Source: Candidatus Heimdallarchaeota archaeon (lineage in GTDB: Archaea > Asgardarchaeota > Heimdallarchaeia > Heimdallarchaeales > Kariarchaeaceae). Taken from it: a stretch of DNA of 64,000 bases. This document shows, piece after piece, positions 17,070 through 25,798 of the stretch; position 1 is the stretch's first letter; each line of letters begins with the position of its first letter. Both the position numbers and the translations under genes were made by a program. The notes under the pieces are model-generated. The model did no database searches and had not been told where the DNA came from. It worked only from the letters and a program-made list of their open reading frames with translations. The stretch is taken from the NCBI GenBank assembly GCA_026702845.1, contig JADCLS010000007.1, positions 186,001 through 250,000 on the forward strand, in the 5' to 3' direction.

Positions 17070-17485
17070 AAAGCAAAACTTAGAATTACACTTACGATAC
17101 TAATAAAAATGGCTACCCAACCAACAATATCTTTCTTTGACTTGTCATACTCAATATTTTTCAATCTTTGCTGTTCAACAAAGTCTCTGAACTCTTTCTG
17201 TTGTTTATTATGCTCCTTTTCGCTTTCCTCAACCATTTTCATAATCTCATCGAGTTTATTCTGAAAATCATCTGAAATTTTCTGATTCTGCTCTAATTGC
17301 TCTTTATGTCTTTCTTCCGCTCCTTTTAGCAAGGATTCATTTTCCTTGCTTATATTTTGCATCATAATTCCAAATTCTTGCAAACCTGCAACCATAGCTT
17401 TCTGTTGTTCAAGATTATTGGATTGAGTATTAGTGATTTGTTCTATCTTTTCTAATTCATCAATCTGAGTTTTATCTTCTTCCAT
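17063..17485 (-). CDS. Coiled-coil protein with C-terminal membrane anchor
   Basis: The 140-residue protein is almost entirely charged and Gln/Glu/Lys-rich with heptad spacing (about residues 5-110). It ends in one membrane helix (about 119-139). There is no signal peptide, so it should be tail-anchored with the coiled coil in the cytoplasm. It could act as a scaffold at the membrane, but no family is recognised. A diverged copy of the element palindrome (17555-17567) lies about 70 bases before its start. Confidence 0.6.
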   Translation of the reverse strand: MEEDKTQIDELEKIEQITNTQSNNLEQQKAMVAGLQEFGIMMQNISKENESLLKGAEERHKEQLEQNQKISDDFQNKLDEIMKMVEESEKEHNKQQKEFRDFVEQQRLKNIEYDKSKKDIVGWVAIFISIVSVILSFAFL

Positions 17486-17787
17486 ATTTTATTAATGTAT
17501 TAATCATCTAATAAAATCATCCATTATTTAGCTTGTAATGGTAAAATTTTGAGAATTGTATTACAGAATATCAAAATATGAATGGTAAATAATTAATAAT
17601 CAAGCATCAAAATTCTGCATAACAAATGGCTGAGGATTGAAAATTAAAAATAAGCATTTTGCATTTTCTTATTTTTTTGCTTATATTTTGAGGTTTCAAG
17701 GCTTGTAGATGAAAAATATTGCAAAAGAGCAAAATAAGAAATAAGAAACTTGTAACCATTTATATTTTCATATTTTTACATAAATGT

Positions 17788-17805
17788 ATAGTAAATATTT
17801 ACTAT
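17788..17805. promoter_or_regulatory. 18-base palindrome ATAGTAAATATTTACTAT
   Basis: A perfect palindrome; the half-site GTATAGTAAA occurs at 17787 and again at 17812. This gives three half-sites within 35 bases, a layout expected of a dimeric DNA-binding protein. It lies about 300 bases upstream of the coiled-coil gene and about 200 bases after the ATPase gene. Confidence 0.4.
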
Positions 17806-17883
17806 TTATTTGTATAGTAAAAAAGATTGATGGTGTGAGGTGAAGAATGATTATTATTATTCTTATATTATATTATATATTAT

Positions 17884-17903
17884 ATATTGTATATATACAA
17901 TAT
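17884..17903. repeat. 20-base AT palindrome
   Basis: ATATTGTATATATACAATAT is a perfect 20-base palindrome inside a longer alternating TA run (about 17865-17905). It could extrude a cruciform or act as an unwinding element. In AT-rich spacers such palindromes also arise by chance. Confidence 0.35.
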
Positions 17904-17925
17904 CTACTCTTATTTTACACTTTAC

Positions 17926-17962
17926 AAATAAGAAAAAAATAAGAAAAAAATAAGAAAATAAG
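17926..17962 (-). terminator. Poly-T/pyrimidine terminator of replication operon
   Basis: On the minus strand this reads as three or four units of TTTTTTTCTTAT with a period of about 10. It begins some 40 bases after the stop codon of the AAA+ ATPase. Archaeal polymerase terminates at such T-runs without a hairpin. Confidence 0.5.
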
Positions 17963-18000
17963 TTGTAGATAGATAATTTTTAATTTTCAGCCTTGAATGA

Positions 18001-19380
18001 TTATTTTTTAGTTTTAGTTTCTTCTTTAACATCCTCTGATAAATCTTCTTCCTCAATGTTTTTGCGAATTAAAGCTCTCTCATCAATATCTCTGACAAAT
18101 TTATATCTCTGTCTCTCTCCCTCGATAACTTTGATAACTCCTCTCAATCTCAGTATTTTCATGACTTCATGTAATTCATCTTGTGAGATTGCTGTCTCAC
18201 CAAACACTCTTTTCATCGAGAAATAACCATTTGCGTTTGCAATTCTCTCAAGAACACCATACACAATCGTAATAGTGCCTTCTATGTTCTTTACTGATTT
18301 TTCTTCAATTCCAGTCGAATACCATAAATTCAGCAATTTGATATACTCATCATAATATTGATCAAAAAGCTCAGAAGCCCATATTATGTGTTGTGAACTG
18401 ATCTCAATATTTTTGGATACATGAAGCTCATTCTCATCAAAGATATTCTTAGTTTTTTTGCAATATTTATTGTTATACTGTTTTATTGTATAATTATCAA
18501 TATACAACTCTGAAATTGCTTTTGTGTGAGCAAGAACATTGATGAACTCTTTTGCTGTTCTTAAGTATAATCTTCTTAATTTGAGAGCAGGATCGCCATA
18601 CGTTGATACGATTTTATCTTGATACTCTAAAGCGAGTTTTGTCATGTGTTTCTTGACTTCTTCACTCATGACAGCTTTTGAGAACTTGTCTACTTGATCT
18701 ATCCATCTGATAAAATTTTCAAGTTCTTGAGGAATTGGATTATCATCACCCCCAAAAAGCATTTTTTGCATTTCTTCATACGTGAGATCGTCATTTCCAT
18801 CAAAACGAATTGGGATTATTCTTCTACCAAATCCTTGCGTAAAATGCTCAACTTTCATATCTTTGAGTAGGCTCTCAGTTCCAGTTCCAAAAAGTGAAAT
18901 GGCTGTTCCCTGTGGAATTGTGACTGTTCCATTTGTTGAGGTAGTCCAAGATTTTGCATTTCCAGACCATAATGTTGAGAGCAAGGTAAAAATATCTTTT
19001 AGGTGTCGATTGCTTCTGAACAAATCTGAAACCTCATCAATGATCATCACACCCGATCTCTGAGGGTGTACTTTCCAACCACCTTGCTCATTTTCTACTC
19101 CATTTATTTTTTTGCTTATACCCTGCGGAGTACCAAAGGGGAATATAGCATCTGTAAGCTCTGCAAAATCATTTATCACATCAATGAGAATTGATTTTCC
19201 GCTCCCTGCCTCTCCAATTCCTAAATAATACTGATTTAAATTTCTTGATCGTATTACTGTCTTAAACTTATCACCTGTGGCGATTTGTAGTATTGCAATA
19301 CTCGCAGATGTTACCGTCAAATTATTGAATTTAAACAATGAATGAATATACTCACTTGTTTTACTAATAAAATCACTCAT
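18001..19380 (-). CDS. AAA+/DUF3987-like replication ATPase with C-terminal winged helix
   Basis: The 459-residue protein has Walker A GEAGSGKS (residues 56-63) and Walker B VMIIDE (about 111-116), followed by SDLF. Its layout resembles DUF3987/primase-helicase-like ATPases found in phages and plasmids, where a GTPQG-type segment lies between the Walker motifs. A sensor-like FGTGTES segment is near residue 165 and an arginine pair (FGRRIIPIRF) near 187. Residues 360-430 look like a winged helix, with a charged Glu/Lys tail. The likely role is DNA unwinding or loading at the element origin. Its ATG overlaps the stop of the zinc-finger gene by four bases. It is the last of three coupled genes. 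Confidence 0.6.
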   Translation of the reverse strand: MSDFISKTSEYIHSLFKFNNLTVTSASIAILQIATGDKFKTVIRSRNLNQYYLGIGEAGSGKSILIDVINDFAELTDAIFPFGTPQGISKKINGVENEQGGWKVHPQRSGVMIIDEVSDLFRSNRHLKDIFTLLSTLWSGNAKSWTTSTNGTVTIPQGTAISLFGTGTESLLKDMKVEHFTQGFGRRIIPIRFDGNDDLTYEEMQKMLFGGDDNPIPQELENFIRWIDQVDKFSKAVMSEEVKKHMTKLALEYQDKIVSTYGDPALKLRRLYLRTAKEFINVLAHTKAISELYIDNYTIKQYNNKYCKKTKNIFDENELHVSKNIEISSQHIIWASELFDQYYDEYIKLLNLWYSTGIEEKSVKNIEGTITIVYGVLERIANANGYFSMKRVFGETAISQDELHEVMKILRLRGVIKVIEGERQRYKFVRDIDERALIRKNIEEEDLSEDVKEETKTKK

Positions 19381-19853
19381 ACAAAATCACCCATTTTTTC
19401 GATTGAAATTCCTGTTTCTTGCTCTGCAAAAGCATCAAGAAGCTGATTTGCATTCAATTTTTGTCTCTCATCGAGGCTGAGATAGTTATCTTCTCTGATA
19501 TTTTTCTTAATTCGATTAATTAAGTGTCTATAATGAATAACTATGCCTTTTTTAGCATATTCAAACATCCAACCCTCAATACATTCATCACAGAGCTGTT
19601 GATTATGCTTATTTGCTTTTGAATCTATCTCAAAATTCTCAACTAATTTGCGTTTTTTACAAGCACAACAATCAATACCCTCTTTTTCAAGTAAGATTGC
19701 TTTTTGCTGTCTTTTCTTAGCACTTTTCAATCTTTTATGCTCTTTTCTTTTTTCCTTCTTCAAAAGCCATTCTTCTTCTGAATTGACTTTGTGAACTTTG
19801 AGAAGATGTTTCTCATATTTTTTAACTTCACAATTACAAGCAATACACTTCAT
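19377..19853 (-). CDS. Zinc-finger protein of the replication operon
   Basis: The 158-residue protein opens with a compact C2H2-like finger (Cys3, Cys6, His15, His20). A strongly basic Lys/Arg-rich helix follows (about 25-55), then a second metal site made from CCAC near residue 63 and LCDEC near 88. It should bind nucleic acid. It overlaps both neighbours by four bases (ATGA), so the three genes 20275 to 18001 are one coupled operon. It may recruit the downstream ATPase to DNA; this is inferred from position only. Confidence 0.55.
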   Translation of the reverse strand: MKCIACNCEVKKYEKHLLKVHKVNSEEEWLLKKEKRKEHKRLKSAKKRQQKAILLEKEGIDCCACKKRKLVENFEIDSKANKHNQQLCDECIEGWMFEYAKKGIVIHYRHLINRIKKNIREDNYLSLDERQKLNANQLLDAFAEQETGISIEKMGDFV

Positions 19854-20275
19854 ACGTATATCTCCCCGAATTTCTCGAATATGAAGGTAATAAGCTGATC
19901 ATGCTCGTAAAACAGATCAACAGCTTCTTCTCCCATATAAAAAATATTTTTCTCAATACCAAAGATTTTGTAAAATCTCTTAATTCTGTATTTCAGAAGC
20001 TCAGAACCGTATTCATCATAAGAGATGAGAAAATGAGCATCATACTCGTCAGAAGTTGCTTTCTTGAAAAATCTCACTCCAAAGGGGTGAGTGTCGTTCA
20101 GAAATTGTTTTTCAAGAACGAGACCGAGAGAAATAAGTTTTTTCAACATTTTTCTCAAATTTCGGGTGTTGTTGTAGCAAAGCATCAAATCGATTGTTTT
20201 CAAATCGAAATATCGCTCAAATGAGAGTGTATCATATACACGTTTGAGTTTCATGAATTTACTATTTACAGTCAT
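19850..20275 (-). CDS. Winged-helix-like hypothetical protein, first gene of replication operon
   Basis: The 141-residue protein has an N-terminal stretch (residues 14-60) that reads as a winged helix: a helix ending in LKTIDLMLCY, then NTRNLRKMLKKLISLGLV, then a hydrophobic wing. The C-terminal half is mixed helix and strand and is not recognised. It heads the operon with the zinc-finger and ATPase genes and carries a perfect TTTGTATTACAAA palindrome 78 bases before its start. It could be an initiator or a regulator. Confidence 0.5.
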   Translation of the reverse strand: MTVNSKFMKLKRVYDTLSFERYFDLKTIDLMLCYNNTRNLRKMLKKLISLGLVLEKQFLNDTHPFGVRFFKKATSDEYDAHFLISYDEYGSELLKYRIKRFYKIFGIEKNIFYMGEEAVDLFYEHDQLITFIFEKFGEIYV

Positions 20276-20352
20276 TGTTTATAAGTTTTAAGCAAACACA
20301 GCAAAAGTGCTTCTCGAATTATAGCCTCTCAGCTATTAGTTTACGATTTTGA

Positions 20353-20365
20353 TTTGTATTACAAA
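20353..20365. promoter_or_regulatory. Element palindrome TTTGTATTACAAA, copy 2
   Basis: A perfect copy 78 bases before the start of the replication operon's first gene. The spacing suggests control of that operon's promoter. Confidence 0.5.
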
Positions 20366-20476
20366 ATTTCATAACTTGAAAGCATGAAGTGAATAATTTT
20401 CAAATAATGTTTTTCAAGTGCTTATAGAATAACGTATCATCAATTTTGTGCAAAAATCTGAAAAAATAAAAAAAAA

Positions 20477-20543
20477 GAAGCAATCAAAAATATGAAACTC
20501 AGAAAATTCACGCTTTTTGATACAAGGGTGTCTTGATTGCTTC
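20477..20543. promoter_or_regulatory. Nested, mutually exclusive inverted repeats
   Basis: GAAGCAATCAA (20477-20487) is perfectly complementary to TTGATTGCTTC (20533-20543). An overlapping arm, ATCAAAAA (20483-20490), is perfectly complementary to TTTTTGAT (20514-20521). The two pairings share bases and cannot form together, as in attenuators and some structured RNAs. Confidence 0.4.
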
Positions 20544-21020
20544 TCTACATCTAATAAAGTAATTCATTATTTAATAGCATTATCGAGTTTCCCAATTTAT
20601 TTGCAAAAATTTTGATAACTTAAAATTAATTGAGACATAAATCTTAATTGATTTGTCTAACTCGATTTTTCATGATATTTGTCCAATTTGATATTTAAAG
20701 AAACTCGATTTTTTTCGAAGGAAGCAAGAGGTCTTTTTGTCCAAAATATTTTATTAGAGCTGATTTTCCGTTTCAAGCTCTGAAACTATATCCTGTTTAG
20801 TTTTGAGAATAAACTCTGTTCTAGTGAAAAAGCTCAAGATAATAGATCAGAAATCAAAAAACAATCAATTTGCTATCTCAGAACCCATGCACATATTTTA
20901 ATCAAAATGCAATCAAAAAACTATCGCATAAATGCCCCTACAATCGATTTTCGATTTTTCAGCCATATATTTATCACGAAAAATTTTTAATCATCATAGA
21001 ACAGCTCTGAGAAATGGGTT

Positions 21021-22937
21021 TTACTTGAGAATAGCGGGCTGAAAGCGTTGAATAAATTCAATGAGCATATTATCGATAGTTAACGCTTGATCACTCGCAT
21101 TTACTCGCTGATACGCTTTTCCCTTTTCTGAGGGGATGAGAAACTCGTTTAGCGTATTCTTGTCAATAACAAAGAGATACGGTCTCTCATGCGTGTTTTC
21201 GGGTGACATCGCAAATGACTGATTATCGAGGTATACAAACTTCACATTGATTGCACAGGCAGATTCGCCCTCGATGATTACCTCTATATCGAATATAGAT
21301 GTATTACCCTCATCAGATCGCTTTTCTGCGCCACAGAGGAGATCGAGCGTTAGCTTGGAAGTTTCAAAGCCCTGAAATTGCAAATCCTTCCAAACCTTCA
21401 AAATCTTATACTTGAGATACAATTCCCCTGCATCTCCCCATATCTTATTATTTTCTTCAATTCTCTTGATATGATGAGCGTTTTTGTTGCAATATGCTCT
21501 AAATGCCCCATATTTTAATCTATGAGATTTGTACTCATTATTCAGAGCATGAGTAGCTTTCTGCACACTCCACGCTGATTTTGTGTATTGCTCATCCCAA
21601 ATGAAATAAAATGGAAATCTGAGGCAAAATGTATCCTTCTCTCGTCTGATCTCTAGACAGTTCATGAATGCTTTTCGCAGTAAAACCCTGTCTGTACTCT
21701 CAAGATTAACTTTCTCGAATGTTGGCTCATTTGAGCTTGTCTTGTCCTGCCAGTACTCAGCTAAGCTCCAAATATAGCTTTTTTGCTTGATGAGCCTCTG
21801 CCAATCATCGGGATAGTTCTCAATCAGCCAGCCTGCAACAATTCGACTGAATGACTTCTTATCTTCAAAATTGTATTCTTCATACAGCCTTTTTGCGACT
21901 GATACAACGAGATTGTTAATTCTGCGTTCTTCTTCCTCTCTTGCAAGAATTTTACGTCTTTCTTCCTCTTGCCTCTCCTTTTCCTTGATTTCGTTCAAAT
22001 AGGCTTCATATTCAAGAGTTGCCAGCTCTGCAACTGCTTTTGTAGTATTTGCAGTACCTACACCTAAAAGGCTTGTGAGGGTTCTCACCTGTTCTTTTGA
22101 GTTGAGTTTGCGTTTCTTTGCTTCCTTGATGACCAACTCGACAGCATCATTGAGAACCTCATCGGGTATCCTCACAGCCTGCAAGCCTCGATTGCTTATG
22201 AGATCGAGAATATTGTTCATTTTCTGATCCTCATAATAATTGAAGAATTCTTCAATCTCAGAGGTGTATTCAAGTAAAATCGTACCATCGACCTCATATT
22301 TGATATTATCTTTCACTCGCTTTGGTACGAGCCATAAGCCCCAATTCGTTCGATTATCGATGTCTTTTGCTATTGCCTCGATATATGTGTTACAAACAGC
22401 AATTTTCTTGATGTTAGGGCTTGCAAGAAAGACAAATATCTGCATTGCTCTGAAATTCTCTAAGAGATTGTTTAATTGTGTCTCGTATGACTTGCTCTCA
22501 TTCCCCTGCAACTTGGTTTGCTCATCTTGAAATATAATCAGTATTCGATCAGTTTTCACGAACCTACCCTCTGAATTTTGCAGGGATTTGCCATATTCAC
22601 TGATTTTGTGAATAGTATCAACATAATTGTATGTCAGCTCGATTTCTGGCATTTTATTTTTTTCTTTCAGTAAATTATAGAGATGAAAGATGATAATCTT
22701 CAAAATCGTTGACTTTCCCGATTCTGGAATACCAAATGCCTGTATTATGCTGTTAGATTGATATTTTATAGCATATTCCAACGAGGCAAAGAGCCTGTCA
22801 TTACGATCTTTTGAGATCATATATTTTAGCTTCTCATCTTCATCTAATCTACGTTTCAGCCCTGCTTTTTCTTCGGGGCGCAGTGTAAATTTATGCTTTC
22901 CTACATTTATAGTATAGAGCTGTTCTAAATCACTCAT
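21021..22937 (-). CDS. P-loop ATPase with uncharacterised C-terminal domain
   Basis: The 638-residue protein has Walker A GIPESGKST (residues 69-77), a Walker B-like ILIIFQDE (about 132-139) and a sensor-1-like FVFLASPN near 170. A charged coiled coil (about 300-345) links to a C-terminal domain (about 400-638). The end of that domain has an FDIEVI segment and a INVKF segment, reminiscent of a nuclease fold, though the usual ExK motif is not intact. A DNA packaging, transfer or segregation motor is possible. It is a separate transcription unit whose upstream spacer carries a five-copy iteron array, suggesting tight regulation. The family is not recognised. Confidence 0.55.
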   Translation of the reverse strand: MSDLEQLYTINVGKHKFTLRPEEKAGLKRRLDEDEKLKYMISKDRNDRLFASLEYAIKYQSNSIIQAFGIPESGKSTILKIIIFHLYNLLKEKNKMPEIELTYNYVDTIHKISEYGKSLQNSEGRFVKTDRILIIFQDEQTKLQGNESKSYETQLNNLLENFRAMQIFVFLASPNIKKIAVCNTYIEAIAKDIDNRTNWGLWLVPKRVKDNIKYEVDGTILLEYTSEIEEFFNYYEDQKMNNILDLISNRGLQAVRIPDEVLNDAVELVIKEAKKRKLNSKEQVRTLTSLLGVGTANTTKAVAELATLEYEAYLNEIKEKERQEEERRKILAREEEERRINNLVVSVAKRLYEEYNFEDKKSFSRIVAGWLIENYPDDWQRLIKQKSYIWSLAEYWQDKTSSNEPTFEKVNLESTDRVLLRKAFMNCLEIRREKDTFCLRFPFYFIWDEQYTKSAWSVQKATHALNNEYKSHRLKYGAFRAYCNKNAHHIKRIEENNKIWGDAGELYLKYKILKVWKDLQFQGFETSKLTLDLLCGAEKRSDEGNTSIFDIEVIIEGESACAINVKFVYLDNQSFAMSPENTHERPYLFVIDKNTLNEFLIPSEKGKAYQRVNASDQALTIDNMLIEFIQRFQPAILK

Positions 22938-23000
22938 ATTATAGCATATAGCAACTTAATTTAAAAGTGCTTGAAATTCAACTGTAATGCAATTTTACTT

Positions 23001-23030
23001 TGTCACCCATTGTTACCCATTGTTACCCAT
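23001..23030 (+). repeat. Triple tandem decamer TGTTACCCAT
   Basis: Three head-to-tail 10-base units; the first has C for T at position 4. It adjoins the 11-mer iterons and lies 64-93 bases upstream of the ATPase start. Likely a protein-binding array. Confidence 0.6.
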
Positions 23031-23035
23031 TATAT

Positions 23036-23070
23036 TTGTGCGTACAATTGTGCGTACACTTGTGCGTACA
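23036..23070 (+). repeat. Iteron array, three copies of TTGTGCGTACA
   Basis: Exact 11-mers start at 23036, 23048 and 23060, giving a 12-base period. Each is nearly self-complementary (TGTRCGYACA). Two further copies follow at 23125 and 23137. Such arrays bind replication initiators or autoregulators. Confidence 0.7.
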
Positions 23071-23124
23071 GTTATGACAAAATGCTGTTAAACTATGTGA
23101 AGTATGAATATTTTAAAATTATAA

Positions 23125-23147
23125 TTGAGCGTACAATTGTGCGTACA
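23125..23147 (+). repeat. Iteron array, distal two copies
   Basis: TTGAGCGTACA at 23125 and TTGTGCGTACA at 23137 repeat the 12-base period of the main array, after a gap of 54 bases. The last copy ends two bases before the stop codon of the next gene. Confidence 0.65.
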
Positions 23148-23149
23148 GA

Positions 23150-23647
23150 TTAATCAAATACTGATTTTGGCTCAACTCTTGGAATATGCAGGTCTGAGGC
23201 TGATGGGAGTGTCATGGGTGGGGCTTTCTCAGTATACGCTAATCTGAGTATTTTACTGATAACTTCAATGTATCTCTCGCATAGTATATCGATTGAATTC
23301 ATGAGATTGAAGTCTTTTCCTGTTTCTGCGATTGCTTCCTGCATTTTAACATAAGTAATCTTGATTAATCGCTTCAAATTATCGAGATGATCAAAAAAAA
23401 TGTCTGGCACTTTCTGAGGATTGCCAAAATTATGCAAGTAGTGTTCTAATAGCTCCCTTGATTGATCTATGGCTTGAGGAAGCTCAATATCATCATTCTC
23501 ATTAGCGATCTTTCGAAAATTGATGATTGTTGATCTGATCTTGTCTTTCTTGTCCTGTGCCTGCTCACCCGATTTGTAAGCAGACTGACCGAATTTTGCC
23601 AATCCGACAAATTGCTCTAATACAGCATTATAGTTGTTATAAGACAA
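23150..23647 (-). CDS. Hypothetical helical protein of membrane-protein operon
   Basis: The 165-residue protein is soluble and mostly helical (long amphipathic stretches at 5-60 and 75-140), with a Pro-rich tail. No family is recognised. Its start overlaps the end of the preceding membrane-protein gene by 11 bases, so it is the last cistron of that operon. It could be a cytoplasmic partner of the membrane proteins. Confidence 0.55.
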   Translation of the reverse strand: MSYNNYNAVLEQFVGLAKFGQSAYKSGEQAQDKKDKIRSTIINFRKIANENDDIELPQAIDQSRELLEHYLHNFGNPQKVPDIFFDHLDNLKRLIKITYVKMQEAIAETGKDFNLMNSIDILCERYIEVISKILRLAYTEKAPPMTLPSASDLHIPRVEPKSVFD

Positions 23648-24248
23648 TCAATCCACCTCGAAAAGCGAAATAGCCTGCAAGCGATAAACAAAGCAGGACA
23701 TAGACAACTATGAGCTTTTTGCTCATAAATCTAATTCTTAAGTACTCTTTCAAGAAAATATTGTTCCATCTCATTTTCTCAACTCTCTGCTTATCCCAGT
23801 TGTAAAAATAAGGAAGAAGCACAATAAGACCTATCAGAGAGGTTGCGATTAAGATTTGAGTATCATTGAATACCTTGACAACATCGAATGAAAAAAAGAG
23901 GGTTTGCGCTGGATAAGAGCGATTGTAGTGCTTCGCAATTACCCGACCTTGATATTCCCCTGCCTCAGCAAAAAGCTGTCCATCGACCTTAATTTCTATC
24001 CAATCAGAGATAACCCACTCGGTGAGATAAGCAGAATAAATGACAGTAGTCTCTAAGTCCTTATCGATCAACACCTCAGCATAAGAGGCATTGAAATTGA
24101 TCTGTACTTTCAATTGAATGTCTGAGCCTTGATTGAAGCGATTCTCATAGACAAGTTTGATAGTATCAATACTTACCTCATCCCTGCTTGCAGAAACAGG
24201 AATTATAATGAGTAGTAATACAAATAAAAAAAATACCTGAGTTCTCAT
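23637..24248 (-). CDS. Membrane protein with extracellular beta domain
   Basis: The 203-residue protein has a signal peptide (about 1-20) and a beta-rich extracellular domain of about 110 residues with N-glycosylation sites (NAS, NRS, NDT). Two membrane helices follow (about 131-150 and 176-198) with a basic loop between them. Its ATG overlaps the stop of the upstream gene by four bases. The layout resembles membrane components of enveloped viruses or secretion complexes, but no homology is recognised. Confidence 0.55.
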   Translation of the reverse strand: MRTQVFFLFVLLLIIIPVSASRDEVSIDTIKLVYENRFNQGSDIQLKVQINFNASYAEVLIDKDLETTVIYSAYLTEWVISDWIEIKVDGQLFAEAGEYQGRVIAKHYNRSYPAQTLFFSFDVVKVFNDTQILIATSLIGLIVLLPYFYNWDKQRVEKMRWNNIFLKEYLRIRFMSKKLIVVYVLLCLSLAGYFAFRGGLIVL

Positions 24249-25687
24249 CGTTGTACTACCTTCTGAGCTTGTGAATTGTTTCTCATCTTGTCTGATACTC
24301 TTGATTTAGAGAATATAAAGATGAAATATGCAACAGCTAATGCAACAACTAACATAACTAAAATGAAAAAGAAGTTTCCGAATCCGCCGAGATTGGCGAG
24401 AGCTGTCTGTATAGAATTGTATATTAAAGTAAATACGAATCCAGTAACAGCAAATGCAATTACTGCAAAAATTAAAGCTGAAACATTTGAGTTCATATTC
24501 AATCCAACCCTTTGTTTAACATTTGGAAGCTCAGCAGGCTGATAATTGTCAACAATAGTTGAATTCTGCAACTCTCTCGCCAGTCTTGAGGCAAGTAGAA
24601 CCTCTGAGTTATTGAGATCGTTATTTGACTTTCTCATCCAGCTCTGAGCATCTTTAGCGTATTTATCACGCTCAACCTCAGTCTGTGATAATTTTGTATG
24701 CACTTGATCAAATTCGAGTTTGTGATACTCAAGCTCATCTATTACTTTGTTCTTGAAAACTTCATTTGATAAATTGGTCTGAGCATCATTTATCATAGTA
24801 TTAAGCTCAGAAGTTGAGATAAGCTGAGAATGCGATTTAAGTATCTCATTCTTGAATTCTGCAATGTCTCTGAGATCAGCTTGTTCATTCTCCTTCATTT
24901 CCTTGTCATTCTCATCTATATTCTCATATTTCAGAGTAAAAGCATAAACTGCTCTCTTGAGCTTTTCAATTGATTTATTGTACTTGACATGATCACTCAT
25001 TTGAGCAACTGTATAACCCCTTGTCTTTGAGATTGGTGTCTTAGACGACTGAATGAAGATTGGAGTTACCTCAGCAGAAAATCTTTTTACATCATGCGAT
25101 ACAGGGTGTATAAAAGATCGAGAAATTGAGATATTCGGAGCTTCGGGATATATAGTCGCATGATCAACCATGTCATTTTTTATGTTTCTTCGCTCATAGT
25201 AGAATGTGAGTGCAATTGCAATAGCAAATCCTGTAAGCATTAAGAAAAATTGGAATGTAGCATAAATTACAACATCAAATGCAATGATATACATTAAAAT
25301 GACTATAACGAGTGTGAGAATGATATTAACAAATCTGTTAATTCTGTTTCTAGCTCCCTCATCGACTTGGGTTCTCTGAACCCTGTCAAACACTGAGCTT
25401 GCAGAGATATTGGGATCACTGGAACGATAAATAAAGGGTGTCCATTTGCCGAATTTGCCATCGCTTTTTCTTTCCTGCATAAGAAGCAATTCAGACATTC
25501 CCTGCTCATGAATGATCTTCTGTGACCATATCTTGCCTTGATAATACTTCGTTCCTGCGGTCTCATCTTGATAGATGATAAACGCATCTTGAGAAGCATA
25601 ATTCAGAGGGGTATAATGCGATAAATCAAAATTATCGTCTTTCTCTAATAATTTTTCAATAATTTCTTGCTGTGAAATATTTTTCAC
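24245..25687 (-). CDS. Four-helix membrane protein with central coiled coil
   Basis: The 480-residue protein has a cytoplasmic N-terminal domain (1-120), two membrane helices (about 122-165) and a long charged region with coiled coil (about 225-375). Two more membrane helices follow (about 398-425 and 438-460), with a basic tail. The first 110 residues (YTPLNYASQDAF; DETAGTKYYQGKIW) form a separate small domain I cannot name. It is coupled to the gene downstream and probably forms part of a membrane assembly with the adjacent surface proteins. Confidence 0.55.
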   Translation of the reverse strand: MKNISQQEIIEKLLEKDDNFDLSHYTPLNYASQDAFIIYQDETAGTKYYQGKIWSQKIIHEQGMSELLLMQERKSDGKFGKWTPFIYRSSDPNISASSVFDRVQRTQVDEGARNRINRFVNIILTLVIVILMYIIAFDVVIYATFQFFLMLTGFAIAIALTFYYERRNIKNDMVDHATIYPEAPNISISRSFIHPVSHDVKRFSAEVTPIFIQSSKTPISKTRGYTVAQMSDHVKYNKSIEKLKRAVYAFTLKYENIDENDKEMKENEQADLRDIAEFKNEILKSHSQLISTSELNTMINDAQTNLSNEVFKNKVIDELEYHKLEFDQVHTKLSQTEVERDKYAKDAQSWMRKSNNDLNNSEVLLASRLARELQNSTIVDNYQPAELPNVKQRVGLNMNSNVSALIFAVIAFAVTGFVFTLIYNSIQTALANLGGFGNFFFILVMLVVALAVAYFIFIFSKSRVSDKMRNNSQAQKVVQR

Positions 25688-25798
25688 CTCAACGCCAAAA
25701 AGCTCTCAAATCAATCGAAATGAGAGCTGTTTGCAAGATATTTGAAAAAAATTTACTAATTAAAATTGTGTTGTACTGTATTATCACGCTCCTAGCTT

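Larger units (their letters stand above)
17486..18000. other. AT-rich non-coding region with palindromes; candidate origin
   Basis: This 515-base stretch has no credible gene. It holds an 18-base palindrome (17788-17805), a 20-base palindrome (17884-17903), alternating AT runs, and a purine/pyrimidine tract next to the AAA+ ATPase stop codon. Such a region beside a replication-type ATPase gene could be an origin or unwinding region, but it is also simply the spacer between two transcription units. Confidence 0.35.
20276..21020. other. 745-base non-coding region with repeats
   Basis: I see no credible gene here. The region holds the element palindrome (20353), an 11-base inverted repeat (20477/20533), two copies of GCAATCAAAAA (20480 and 20909), and three AACTCGAT-like sites (about 20584, 20659 and 20702). 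It carries the promoter of the replication operon and the 3' end of the ATPase unit. Its length is unusual for such a compact element, so an origin or a non-coding RNA is possible. Confidence 0.35.

Noticed and set aside
23001..23147. Short CRISPR array
   Set aside because: Units are 10-12 bases with no unique spacers of 30-40 bases and no cas genes nearby; an iteron array fits better.
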